This document shows, one piece after another, positions 16,040 to 24,816 of a DNA stretch of 37,646 bases; position 1 is the first letter of the stretch; each line of letters begins with the position of its first letter. Origin of the DNA: an uncultured Bacteroidales bacterium (GTDB lineage Bacteria; Bacteroidota; Bacteroidia; Bacteroidales; Paludibacteraceae); NCBI GenBank assembly GCA_902798385.1, contig CADBWK010000015.1:1-37646 (forward strand). The letters run 5' to 3'. A program made the translations under genes and the position numbers. The notes under the pieces were generated by a model that saw nothing but the letters and a program-made list of their open reading frames with translations, was not told the origin of the DNA and made no database searches.

Positions 16040-17530
16040 ATGGCAAGTTTTCAGAAGTTGACTCCTCGTGGAGAGGATTATTCGAAGTGGTACAATGAGT
16101 TGGTGGTAAAAGCCGACTTGGCAGAGCAGAGTGCCGTTCGTGGTTGTATGGTGATCAAACCTTATGGTTATGCCATTTGGGAGACCATTCAGGCAGAGTT
16201 AGACCGTCGTTTTAAGGCGCAGGGTGTGAAGAACGCTTATTTCCCGTTGTTGATTCCGAAATCGTTCTTGAGCCGTGAGGCTGAGCACGTGGAGGGTTTT
16301 GCGAAAGAGTGTGCGGTGGTAACCCATCACCGTCTGATGAACGACCCGAACGGAAAGGGTGTGATCGTGGATCCGCAGGCAAAACTGGAGGAAGAGTTGA
16401 TCATCCGTCCGACCTCGGAGACGATCATCTGGAGTACCTACAAGAACTGGATCTCGTCCTATCGCGATCTGCCGATTCTGTGCAACCAGTGGTGTAATGT
16501 AATGCGTTGGGAGATGCGCACGCGTCTGTTCCTGCGCACTGCCGAGTTCCTCTGGCAAGAAGGTCACACGGCACATGCCACGAAGGAGGAGGCAGAGGAT
16601 TATGCCCGTCAGATGTTGGACGTGTATGCAGATTTTGCTGAGAACGTGATGGCTATTCCGGTGGTAAAGGGCGTGAAGAGTCCGAACGAGCGTTTCGCGG
16701 GTGCGTTGAATACCTATTGTATCGAGGCGATGATGCAAGACGGCAAGGCGCTGCAAGCCGGAACGAGCCACTTCCTGGGTCAGAACTTCGCGAAGAGCTT
16801 TGACGTGCAGTTCTTGAGCAAGGAGAATAAATACGAGTATGTTTGGGCAACCAGCTGGGGTGTTTCGACACGTCTGATGGGTGCGCTGATCATGACGCAC
16901 TCGGATGATAACGGTCTGGTACTGCCTCCGCACTTGGCTCCGATTCAGGTGGTTATCGTGCCGATCTTCAAGAAAGAGGAAGATTTGGCGAAACTGATGG
17001 AGAAACTGAATCCGATTGCCGATCAGATGAAAGCGCTCGGTATCCGCGTGAAGGTAGATACCGACGAGAAATACACGCCGGGTTATAAGTTCGCGGACTA
17101 TGAGTTGAAGGGTGTACCTGTTCGTTTGGCCATGGGCGGCCGTGATCTGGAGAACAACACGATCGAGATCGCACGCCGCGACACGCAGAGCAAAGAGACC
17201 ATTTCGCTCGATGGCATCGTAGAAAAAGTACAAGCCCTGTTGGAGGAGATCCAGAAGAACCTGTTGACGAAGGCTCTGGATTTCCGCATCGCCAACACGC
17301 GCGAGGTGAACAGCTACGAGGAGTTCAAAGAGGAAGTGAAGAAAGGCGGATTCATCCTGGCACATTGGGACGGCACGGCAGAGACCGAGCAGAAGATCAA
17401 AGACGAGACCAAGGCAACTATCCGTTGTATCCCGTCGATCGAACTGCCGGGACACAAGAACGAGCCGGGTAAGTGCATGGTGACGGGCAAACCGTCCGCA
17501 GGCCGCGTGATCTTTGCGCTCAGTTACTAA
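16040..17530 (+). CDS. proS: Prolyl-tRNA synthetase (eukaryote/archaea-like type)
   Basis: Charges tRNA-Pro. It has 496 residues, the short ProS form without the bacterial editing insertion. Class II signatures are [15 protein letters not shown] (motif 1 region), [18 protein letters not shown] followed by [33 protein letters not shown] (motif 2), and [26 protein letters not shown] (motif 3). The anticodon-binding domain runs from about residue 310, followed by the C-terminal zinc-domain-like end [26 protein letters not shown]. It starts at ATG 16040, about 35 bases below its promoter, and leads the nine-gene plus-strand cluster. Confidence 0.97.
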   Translation: MASFQKLTPRGEDYSKWYNELVVKADLAEQSAVRGCMVIKPYGYAIWETIQAELDRRFKAQGVKNAYFPLLIPKSFLSREAEHVEGFAKECAVVTHHRLMNDPNGKGVIVDPQAKLEEELIIRPTSETIIWSTYKNWISSYRDLPILCNQWCNVMRWEMRTRLFLRTAEFLWQEGHTAHATKEEAEDYARQMLDVYADFAENVMAIPVVKGVKSPNERFAGALNTYCIEAMMQDGKALQAGTSHFLGQNFAKSFDVQFLSKENKYEYVWATSWGVSTRLMGALIMTHSDDNGLVLPPHLAPIQVVIVPIFKKEEDLAKLMEKLNPIADQMKALGIRVKVDTDEKYTPGYKFADYELKGVPVRLAMGGRDLENNTIEIARRDTQSKETISLDGIVEKVQALLEEIQKNLLTKALDFRIANTREVNSYEEFKEEVKKGGFILAHWDGTAETEQKIKDETKATIRCIPSIELPGHKNEPGKCMVTGKPSAGRVIFALSY

Positions 17531-17561
17531 TTGGCACGGTATTTGTCAGTAGCTCGGTAAG

Positions 17562-18146
17562 ATGATGAGACGACTACTGTACATAGTACTATTGGCAGCC
17601 CTCGGGTGCCAGGCTTTTGCCGCCGATCAGTATCTGGACTCCTGTATGATCCGTGTTCAGGACGGCGATACGATCTATATGGCGTATCTGCACGAGTTGT
17701 GGGTGTATCCACCCATGCAGTTCAAGAACAAGAAACAGGAGAAATTCTACTGGCGGACGGTGCGCGATGTGAAGAAATGTCTCCCGTACGCGAAGAAGAT
17801 CTCGAAGGATATGGCGTATGCCGATCAGGAGTTGGCGAAGATACCCGATAAGAAAGCCCGCAAGAAATGGTGGAGAGCCTATGAGAGATCGCTGTTCAAG
17901 AAGTACGAGAAGGACTTCCGGGGCATGTACGCCAGCCAGGGAAAGATGCTGATGAAACTGCTGGATCGGGAGACGAACAAGACGAGTTACGAGTTAATCA
18001 AGCAGTACAAGAGCAAGGCTGCGGCTGATTTCTGGCAGGTAGTGGCGAAACTGTTTCGGAATAACCTGAAGGACGAGTACGATGCTGCGGACAAAGACCG
18101 TATTACGGAACGCGTGATCAACCTCGTAGAGGCAGGTCAGTTGTGA
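17562..18146 (+). CDS. DUF4294 family secreted protein
   Basis: 194 residues with an N-terminal signal peptide (MMRRLLYIVLLAALGCQAFAA). The mature part carries the DUF4294 features: DGDTIYMAYLHELWVYPP, KKQEKFYWRTVRDVKKCLPYAKK, a basic helical middle (KKARKKWWRAYERSLFKKYEKDF) and LLDRETNKTSYELIKQYKSKAAADFWQ. The function is unknown; it is probably periplasmic or envelope-associated. Either ATG (17562 or 17565) could start it. It lies 31 bases after proS and 19 bases before the next gene, consistent with one operon. Confidence 0.85.
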   Translation: MMRRLLYIVLLAALGCQAFAADQYLDSCMIRVQDGDTIYMAYLHELWVYPPMQFKNKKQEKFYWRTVRDVKKCLPYAKKISKDMAYADQELAKIPDKKARKKWWRAYERSLFKKYEKDFRGMYASQGKMLMKLLDRETNKTSYELIKQYKSKAAADFWQVVAKLFRNNLKDEYDAADKDRITERVINLVEAGQL

Positions 18147-18165
18147 GATAACAAACAATTAAACT

Positions 18166-18717
18166 ATGATATACAGATTTACTTTTTCGTGTGAGGAAGG
18201 CGATCCGAACTTCCGCCGCGTGTTTGAGGCTGATGCAGATGCCACGTTTCTGGATCTGCATGAAGCCATCTTGAAGAGTGTAGGTTATCCGGACGATCAG
18301 ATGACCTCCTTCTTCCTTTGTAATGATGAATGGGAGAAGGGTCAGGAAGTGACGCTCGTGGAGATGGACTCGAACTTCGAGTACGACAACATGGTGATGA
18401 ACGAGACGCGTCTGAGCGATTTGATCGAGGAGCAGGGTCAGCGACTGATCTATATCTTCGATCCGATGTTCGAGCGCTATTTCTTCGGTAGCCTGAAGGA
18501 GATCAAAGCAGGTTCGATGAACGGTGTGGAGTGCGTGGAGTCGACGGGCAAAGCGCCGAAACAGTTGAAGAGCGAAGATCCGTTGGCCGGTGTCGGTGGC
18601 AAGGGCGCGGACGATGACTTTATGTTCGACGACGAGTTCAAGGACGAATACGACCTCGGCGACATCGACATGGAAGGATTCCAGGATCTATCCTTTGATG
18701 ATGGTACTATGTTTTGA
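18166..18717 (+). CDS. Plasmid pRiA4b ORF-3-like protein
   Basis: A 183-residue acidic cytoplasmic protein. The N-terminal part (MIYRFTFSC, RRVFEADADATFLDLHEAILKSVGY, FFLCNDEWEKGQEVTL, YIFDPMFERYFFGSL) matches the pRiA4b ORF-3 fold, which has a ubiquitin-like start. The last 40 residues are a very acidic tail (DDDFMFDDEFKDEYDLGDID). The name comes from plasmid/IS passenger proteins, but in Bacteroidales this gene is a stable chromosomal neighbour of miaA; its role is unknown. Its stop shares one base with the miaA start (TGATG). Confidence 0.8.
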   Translation: MIYRFTFSCEEGDPNFRRVFEADADATFLDLHEAILKSVGYPDDQMTSFFLCNDEWEKGQEVTLVEMDSNFEYDNMVMNETRLSDLIEEQGQRLIYIFDPMFERYFFGSLKEIKAGSMNGVECVESTGKAPKQLKSEDPLAGVGGKGADDDFMFDDEFKDEYDLGDIDMEGFQDLSFDDGTMF

Positions 18718-19646
18718 TGCCCACGCTTCTGCTCATAGTGGGTCCGACGGGTGTCGGTAAGACGGAGTTGTCGCTACGGGTAGCGGAGCATTTCGGATGC
18801 CCGATACTCAACTGCGACAGCCGTCAGATTTACCGGGGTATCCCTATCGGGACAGCCGCACCGACCGAAGATGAGCAAGCACGCGTGAAGCATTATTTTG
18901 TGGCGACGCGTGAATTGGAGGAAGACTATAATGCGGGGCAGTACGAACGTGATGCGTTAGCGCTTTTGGAGGAGTTATTCGCAACCCATGAGGTGGTAGT
19001 GATGACCGGCGGTTCGATGCTCTATGCCGATGCCGTTTGTAACGGTCTGGACGACCTGCCGAATGTGCCAACCGAGATACGGAAGCAGGTGAAAGAGGCG
19101 TACGAGCATGGTGGTTTGGAATGGCTGCAAGCCGAAGTACAGCGCCTCGATCCGGACTACTGGCAGATCGTGGACCAACAGAATCCCGCACGCTTGGCAC
19201 ATTGTGTGGAGCTATGTCTGACGACCGGAAAGGCTTATTCATCGCTCAGAACCAACACCCGCAAAGAGCGTCCGTTTAGGATCATCAAGATTGGTCTGGA
19301 ACGTCCCCGCGCAGAACTATACGCGCGCATAAACAGGCGCGTAGATCAAATGGTGAAGGAGGGGCTGATAGAGGAAGCTCGATCGGTCTATCCGAAACGC
19401 CGGTTGAACAGTCTGCAAACCGTGGGCTATCGGGAATTGTTTGCACATTTTGACGGAGAGTACGATCTGAATCGTGCCATCGAATTGATACAACAAAACA
19501 CGCGCCATTACGCCAAGCGACAGATGACTTGGTTCCGGCGCGATAAAGACATACATTGGCTAAATGCCAACGATGATTATGAAAAAAATTTACATCTTAT
19601 TGACACTCTGCTTGGCGCTGATAGCGTGCAAGAAGCATACCATTGA
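18717..19646 (+). CDS. miaA: tRNA dimethylallyltransferase
   Basis: Adds dimethylallyl to A37 of UNN-decoding tRNAs. It has 309 residues from ATG 18717 (an in-frame TTG sits just before). P-loop IVGPTGVGKTELS (residues 7-19), INCDSRQIYRG-type substrate segment (here LNCDSRQIYRGIPIGTAAPT), GGSMLYADAVCNGLDDLP, RTNTRKERPFRIIKIGL, and the C-terminal QTVGYRELFAHFDGEYDL and NTRHYAKRQMTWFRRD. The last 68 bases are also read in another frame as the start of the downstream lipoprotein, so the tail beyond the conserved FRRDKDIHWLN serves two genes. Confidence 0.96.
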   Translation: MPTLLLIVGPTGVGKTELSLRVAEHFGCPILNCDSRQIYRGIPIGTAAPTEDEQARVKHYFVATRELEEDYNAGQYERDALALLEELFATHEVVVMTGGSMLYADAVCNGLDDLPNVPTEIRKQVKEAYEHGGLEWLQAEVQRLDPDYWQIVDQQNPARLAHCVELCLTTGKAYSSLRTNTRKERPFRIIKIGLERPRAELYARINRRVDQMVKEGLIEEARSVYPKRRLNSLQTVGYRELFAHFDGEYDLNRAIELIQQNTRHYAKRQMTWFRRDKDIHWLNANDDYEKNLHLIDTLLGADSVQEAYH

Positions 19647-20589
19647 TTTTTCGTTCTCTCCGCAGCAGCCGAGAGCCGGACAGAGCGTGACTTTTGGTAA
19701 CCTCTGCTCTACGGGCGAGGAATGGGAATGGCAGTATGGTGATGGGGCTACCTCGACACTCAAGTCGCCGTCGCATATCTACAAACAGCCGGGTACGTAT
19801 ACCGTGACGCTGAAGGTGGATAAGAAAAAATCATGGACGGTGACCAAACAGGTGACGGTTACGGATACGATACCTACTTTTACGGCATCGGATACCACGT
19901 TTGTGATTTACAAGGACTATACCTTCACCGCCAATGTCTATAATCCGTACAACTACGATTTGGAACTCATATGGGACGTACCGGATCCAACAGCAATCAT
20001 GAGCGGCATGTCGATCACATGCTATTTCACCGAGCCGGAGAAAGAGACAGAGGTGAGCTTGGCGGTAATCCTGAACGGTGATACGACAGAGATCGTTAAA
20101 TCGTTCTATATTCACGACCAAAAGACCAACTCCGTGCTGATGCGAACACCGGACGGAGATTACAGTCAACGTATCTTCGACGACAGAGCAGAAGATGTAA
20201 AACCATTAGAAGACCCATCTCCGGTTTTGAATAAAGAACAGGACACGGCGCAGGTATATAACGGCTATGAGTTCAGGTTGTCGGAATTGAAGACCGTCTT
20301 CCCGGAACTGGAGGGCTTTAAGATCGCGAGCCGTAAGATATACTATCGTGCCAACGGTCTTTGGGTATCGAATATCGACGGTTCGTATCCCGTGCAGATC
20401 GATCCGCTCCCCTGTGCGGCGCTGACCTTGGAGACTCAGTACAACAACCGTATCTATTGGGCCAACGAGCAAGGCGTTTGGTACATGCCGTTTGTGGGGT
20501 CGGATAATAACAAGTTTGTTACCACGCCCGTTCTGTTGAACGCTTATACAGATGTAACTAAATTAGCCGCTGACGGCGAATTGAAATAA
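19579..20589 (+). CDS. PKD-domain lipoprotein
   Basis: A 336-residue exported lipoprotein: MKKIYILLTLCLALIAC, lipidated C17. The ATG at 19579 is chosen over 19564 because it begins the signal peptide exactly. Residues about 25-92 form a PKD domain (PRAGQSVTFGNLCSTG, WEWQYGDGATST, SHIYKQPGTYTVTLKV). The rest resembles the sugar- or protein-binding surface lipoproteins of Bacteroidota, with a possible beta-propeller fragment (YYRANGLWVSNIDGSYPVQI). The start lies inside miaA (68-base overlap), and the stop overlaps the next gene (TAATG). No partner can be named. Confidence 0.85.
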   Translation: MKKIYILLTLCLALIACKKHTIDFSFSPQQPRAGQSVTFGNLCSTGEEWEWQYGDGATSTLKSPSHIYKQPGTYTVTLKVDKKKSWTVTKQVTVTDTIPTFTASDTTFVIYKDYTFTANVYNPYNYDLELIWDVPDPTAIMSGMSITCYFTEPEKETEVSLAVILNGDTTEIVKSFYIHDQKTNSVLMRTPDGDYSQRIFDDRAEDVKPLEDPSPVLNKEQDTAQVYNGYEFRLSELKTVFPELEGFKIASRKIYYRANGLWVSNIDGSYPVQIDPLPCAALTLETQYNNRIYWANEQGVWYMPFVGSDNNKFVTTPVLLNAYTDVTKLAADGELK

Positions 20590-22115
20590 TGCAACCTGAT
20601 TATATTTTTGAAACCTCTTGGGAGGTATGTAACCGCGTTGGCGGAATCTATGCCGTATTAAGTACACGTGCGGCTTCGATGCAAGCCGAGCACCCGGACA
20701 AGGTCTTTTTCTTCGGGCCTGATTTCGGGGAGCATAGTGATATTTACTTTAAGCAAGACAAATCGTTACTCAAGGAATGGAAAGCTCCGCTGCCCGTCCG
20801 TATCGGTCGTTGGCAAGTGCCGGGCGAGCCGATGGCGATTCTGCTGAAGTTCGATTCTCTCTGGCCGAAGAAGGATGAGATCTATGCATGGGCATGGAAT
20901 AAGTTCCAAGTGCAGAGTCATGCGGCGTACGGAGATTACGATGAGTCTTGTCTGTTCGGCTACGCCGCAGGCATGGTGATGGAGAGTTTGTACAAGTTCC
21001 TCCTCAAGAGTCTGAAAACCCGCGGTAAGAAACCGAATTTCTGCATGCACGCGAATGAGTGGCAGACGGCTTTCTCGATCTTCTATCTGGAGGATCATTG
21101 CCCGCAGATTGCGACGCTGTTCACGACCCACGCAACATGTATCGGTCGCTCGATCGCCGGCAACGGCAAACCGCTGTACGACTATTTTGAGGCGTATAAC
21201 GGCGATCAGATGGCGTACGAGTTGAACATGGTTTCCAAGCACTCCGTGGAGAAACAAGCGGCGCATTGGGCAGACTGTTTTACGACGGTCAGCGACATTA
21301 CCGCGCGCGAGTGCAAGCAGTTGCTGGACAAACCCGTGGATATCGTGACCCCGAACGGTTTTGAGCCGACCTATGTGCCCAAAGGAGCGGAATTCGATGC
21401 CCGTCGTGCCAAAGCTCGCGAGGCTTTGCATAAGGTTGCCGGCAAAATGCTGGGTGGTGTCGTTCCGCAGAACGCCTTGCTGGTAGGTATATCCGGTCGT
21501 TTGGAGATAAAGAACAAAGGTATCGATGTGTTTGCTGAGGCTTTGGATAAGTTGGCGCAGAAGATCTATCACAGTGACCAACCGGAGAAAGAGGTGGTGG
21601 CATTCGTGATGATTCCTTATCTGGATCGTGCGCCGGCTCGCAAAGGCAAGGTGAGTGCGGTGTTTGTGCCGTATTATCTGGACGGCCAAGACCCGATGTT
21701 CGGTATGAAATACTATGACCTGCTTTTGGGTCTGGACGTGACAGTCTTCCCCTCGTACTATGAGCCCTGGGGGTATACGCCGCTGGAGTCCTGTGCGTTC
21801 CATGTGCCGACGATAACGACCTCATTGGCCGGTTTCGGTGCGTGGGCAGCCAAGCAGAAAGACCAATTCGGTGTGGTCGTTATCGATCGAACCGACTCGA
21901 ACTTCAACGAGGTGGCGGAGAACATAGCAGACGCCTTGTTGCGATACGACCGTCTGTGTGGAGAAGACAAGGCGCGTGCTCGCGCTGAGGCAGAGGCGGT
22001 GGCGAAGAAAGCCGATTGGAAACATTTCTTCAAGTACTACCGCAAAGCTTATGAGATCGCGTTGAAGAAACGGGATCAACGAATGGACGAATTACAAAAT
22101 CCTCGCTTATTATGA
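20589..22115 (+). CDS. Glycogen synthase, GT3 family
   Basis: A 508-residue GT-B glucosyltransferase of the GT3 (animal/fungal-type) family, which elongates alpha-1,4-glucan in the cytoplasm. N-terminal ETSWEVCNRVGGIYAVLSTRA is the GT3 signature. Further motifs are MHANEWQTAFSIFYL, FTTHATCIGRSIAGNG, FTTVSDITARECKQLLDK, VTPNGFEP and the paired-Glu catalytic region YEPWGYTPLESCAFHVPTITT. It is somewhat shorter than many Bacteroidales homologues (about 550). It overlaps the PKD lipoprotein stop by one base and the next gene by four (ATGA). Together with the GT5-domain protein at 7895-8734 it gives this genome at least two glycogen-synthase-related genes. Confidence 0.93.
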   Translation: MQPDYIFETSWEVCNRVGGIYAVLSTRAASMQAEHPDKVFFFGPDFGEHSDIYFKQDKSLLKEWKAPLPVRIGRWQVPGEPMAILLKFDSLWPKKDEIYAWAWNKFQVQSHAAYGDYDESCLFGYAAGMVMESLYKFLLKSLKTRGKKPNFCMHANEWQTAFSIFYLEDHCPQIATLFTTHATCIGRSIAGNGKPLYDYFEAYNGDQMAYELNMVSKHSVEKQAAHWADCFTTVSDITARECKQLLDKPVDIVTPNGFEPTYVPKGAEFDARRAKAREALHKVAGKMLGGVVPQNALLVGISGRLEIKNKGIDVFAEALDKLAQKIYHSDQPEKEVVAFVMIPYLDRAPARKGKVSAVFVPYYLDGQDPMFGMKYYDLLLGLDVTVFPSYYEPWGYTPLESCAFHVPTITTSLAGFGAWAAKQKDQFGVVVIDRTDSNFNEVAENIADALLRYDRLCGEDKARARAEAEAVAKKADWKHFFKYYRKAYEIALKKRDQRMDELQNPRLL

Positions 22116-23779
22116 GAAAAAGTTTATTGATGATGGCGTTCTTGCTGCCGATAGCAGCATTCGCATGTACGAATTTTTTAGTGGGCAAAGCCGCTTCCGC
22201 AGATGGCAGTACGATGATCTCGTACGCCGCTGACTCCTATGGTATGTTCGGTTATTTGCATTTTTCACCGGCTGCCGACTATCCGGAAGGCGCTATGCGT
22301 GAGGTCAAAGACTGGGACACCGGACGTCCGCTCGGGCAGATCCCGCAAGTGGCACATACCTATTCGGTAGTGGGTAACATGAACGAACACCAGGTGACCA
22401 TCGGTGAGACCACATGGGGCGGTCGCGAGGAGTTATGGGACACCGTAGGTATCGATTACGGATCGTTGATCTACATCGCGTTGGAGCGCTCCAAGACCGC
22501 TCGCGAAGCGATCGAATGGTTCATCAAACTGGTCAACGAATATGGCTATGCTTCTGAAGGCGAGTCGTTCTCTTTCGGTGACCCCAATGAGGTCTGGATA
22601 ATGGATCTCATCGGTAAGGGACCGGGTAAGAAAGGTGCTAACTGGGTAGCTGTTCGTATTCCGGACAACGCGATTGCCGGTCATGCCAACCAAGCGCGTA
22701 TCACCACGTTGCCGATCAGCAAGAAAGCGAAGATCAATAAAAAACTGAATTGTGTGATCAACGGCGATTGGATGTGGGATAAAGACCTTATTACCTTCGC
22801 GCGCGAGAAAGGGTTCTTCACCGGCGCGGACAAGGACTTCTCTTTCCAGGCTGCCTATAACCCCTTCGACTTCAGCGGACTCTATGTCTGCGAAGCACGT
22901 GTATGGTCGTTCTTCAACCATTTCAGCGATGACATGGAGCGCTATTTTGACTACGCGACAGGAAAAACTTTCCGCGATTCCAGCGGGAAAAATGAAGGCG
23001 AACATATGCCGCTGTGGATCATCCCGAACCGCAAAGTAACCGTTCAGGATATGAAGGAATGTATGCGTGACGAGTACAAAGGTACGCCGCTCGATATCAC
23101 CAAAGGTACCGATGCCGGTCCGTGGGAGAGTAAGTTACGTTTCGGCGGTCTGGGTTTCAAGTGCGCGGTGAACGGAACCGATACGTTGCAATACTGGTAC
23201 GAGCGTCCGACGGCTACCCAGCAGACGGCTTGGTCGTTTGTGGCACAGATGCGAAACGGTAAGAAAGGTATCTTCTGGTTCGGCGTAGATGACGCAGCAT
23301 GTTCGTGCTATACCCCGATGTACTGCTGCATCAACCATATACCCGAATGTTTTGCAGAAGGCAATGGAGACAGTTATACTTTCTCGCCGACCAGTGCATG
23401 GTGGACCTTCAACCTTGTGGCTAACTGGGCGTACACCAAGTATAGCCGCATGTACCCGCATGTACGCGAGAACCAGCAGATCTGGGACGATAAGTTCAAT
23501 ACGCAGATCGAAGGTGTGGATGCACAAGCTGCCGAACTGAATGAGGAAGACGCACGTGCGTTCCTTACTTCTTATTCATGTTCGCAGGCAGAGAACCTCG
23601 TGGCGGATTGGCAACGACTTTATATCTACCTCGTCACGAAGTTCATCGATGGTCAAGAGCGCAAGGAAGAGAACGGACAGTTCAAGCGTAATCCGTACGG
23701 ACAGAGCTGTGGACCGAACCGACTTCCGTTGCCGGAACCATTCCTCAAGATGGTCGCACCGGAAATTACGCACGAATAA
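22112..23779 (+). CDS. C69-family dipeptidase (PepD/dipeptidase A type)
   Basis: A 555-residue secreted N-terminal-nucleophile peptidase. The signal peptide ends so that Cys19 of AFACTNFLVGKAASADGS becomes the N-terminal catalytic residue, as expected of C69 enzymes. Other family segments are MISYAADSYGMFGYL, GNMNEHQVTIGETTWGGR, LIYIALERSKTAREAI, EGESFSFGDPNEVWIMDLIGKG and NAIAGHANQARITT. It probably cleaves dipeptides in the periplasm. It overlaps the GT3 stop by four bases and is followed after eight bases by the permease gene. Confidence 0.93.
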   Translation: MRKSLLMMAFLLPIAAFACTNFLVGKAASADGSTMISYAADSYGMFGYLHFSPAADYPEGAMREVKDWDTGRPLGQIPQVAHTYSVVGNMNEHQVTIGETTWGGREELWDTVGIDYGSLIYIALERSKTAREAIEWFIKLVNEYGYASEGESFSFGDPNEVWIMDLIGKGPGKKGANWVAVRIPDNAIAGHANQARITTLPISKKAKINKKLNCVINGDWMWDKDLITFAREKGFFTGADKDFSFQAAYNPFDFSGLYVCEARVWSFFNHFSDDMERYFDYATGKTFRDSSGKNEGEHMPLWIIPNRKVTVQDMKECMRDEYKGTPLDITKGTDAGPWESKLRFGGLGFKCAVNGTDTLQYWYERPTATQQTAWSFVAQMRNGKKGIFWFGVDDAACSCYTPMYCCINHIPECFAEGNGDSYTFSPTSAWWTFNLVANWAYTKYSRMYPHVRENQQIWDDKFNTQIEGVDAQAAELNEEDARAFLTSYSCSQAENLVADWQRLYIYLVTKFIDGQERKEENGQFKRNPYGQSCGPNRLPLPEPFLKMVAPEITHE

Positions 23780-23787
23780 TTGATAGT

Positions 23788-24816
23788 ATGTTTAGTCGCT
23801 TGTATGGCATATTGCTGCCGTTCTTTGTGAGCTTTTTGCTGGCGTGGTTGCTGGACCCGTTAGTGAGTTTCATCCAGCATAAATGCCGCGTTAAGTTCCG
23901 TATTCTGTCGGTGGCGATCACGCTCATTCTGTTTGTGGGCTTGATGACCTTGGGCGTTTATCTGCTGATTCCTGCCGTGGAGCGGGAAGTGAAGAAGTCG
24001 GCCGTGGCCATAGAGCAATACTTCGAGACGTTCGATGCGAGCAGATATCTCACGGAAGAGCAGCAAGCGAAGGTGCAGGAGACCTTAGGCGGACTTAATC
24101 TGCAGTCTGTGCTCTCCTATCCGGAAGTACGCGACGGCATCAAGAGTTTTCTCCCCGAAATAGGAAGTTGGATCACCGGTGGTCTGAGTTGGTTGAGCGA
24201 GTTGCTCGTGATCTTTATCGGCTTGCTCTACCTCATTTTCCTGTTAATCTCTTTCCCTTCCATACGCGCCCATTGGCGGGATTATGTTCCCAAGAAACAT
24301 CTGCCGGCTGTGTCGACGATTGTCCATGAGTTGAGCGTGAATATGAACGCTTATTTCCGCGGACAAGGCTTGATCGCGCTGTGTGTGGGAATTCTCTTTG
24401 CAATCGGTTTTACACTCACCGGCATGCCGATGGGGTTTGTGATGGGTTTAATCATCGGTGTGCTCAATCTGGTACCATACATGCAGGCTTTGGGTATTCC
24501 GCCATGTATCATTCTGTGTCTGGTGCAATCGGCGCAGACCGGTCAACCGGTGTGGTTAACCTTACTGCTTATGGCGATCGTGTTCATCGTGGTACAGACC
24601 TTCCAAGATATGGTTCTTACGCCGAAGATCATGGGTAAGGTGACGGGTCTTGGGCCGGCAGCCATCCTGCTCAGCCTCAGTTTCTGGGGAGCATTGATGG
24701 GTGTGGTAGGAATGATCATTGCTTTGCCGCTCACCTCACTTGGTATCTCCTGCTACAAACATTACGTGCTGCACGAACCGTTTGCATCCGAACAGCCGGC
24801 AAACCGGAAGAAATGA
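23788..24816 (+). CDS. AI-2E transporter-family (PerM/YdiK) permease, short N-terminus
   Basis: A 342-residue polytopic inner-membrane protein. Family features are LLPFFVSFLLAWLLDPLVSFIQ near the N-terminus, an amphipathic extramembrane middle (about 65-125), the IIGVLNLVPYMQALGIPP segment, and QTFQDMVLTPKIMGKVTGLGPAAILLSLSFWGALMGVVGMIIALPLT. Transport substrate is not predictable; the AI-2 label is historical. Homologues usually have an extra helix of about 25 residues before the LLPFF segment; here the ATG lies directly before it and no ATG/GTG/TTG is evident in frame in the preceding 40 bases. Overlaps the AsmA-like start by four bases. Confidence 0.88.
   Translation: MFSRLYGILLPFFVSFLLAWLLDPLVSFIQHKCRVKFRILSVAITLILFVGLMTLGVYLLIPAVEREVKKSAVAIEQYFETFDASRYLTEEQQAKVQETLGGLNLQSVLSYPEVRDGIKSFLPEIGSWITGGLSWLSELLVIFIGLLYLIFLLISFPSIRAHWRDYVPKKHLPAVSTIVHELSVNMNAYFRGQGLIALCVGILFAIGFTLTGMPMGFVMGLIIGVLNLVPYMQALGIPPCIILCLVQSAQTGQPVWLTLLLMAIVFIVVQTFQDMVLTPKIMGKVTGLGPAAILLSLSFWGALMGVVGMIIALPLTSLGISCYKHYVLHEPFASEQPANRKK

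Noticed and set aside
16199-17455. 418-codon ORF antisense to proS
   Set aside because: A mirror of proS codon usage; composition rich in His/Arg/Leu without domains. Similar long antisense frames over pepD (28267-29709) and the T9SS gene (35327-36793) were rejected for the same reason.
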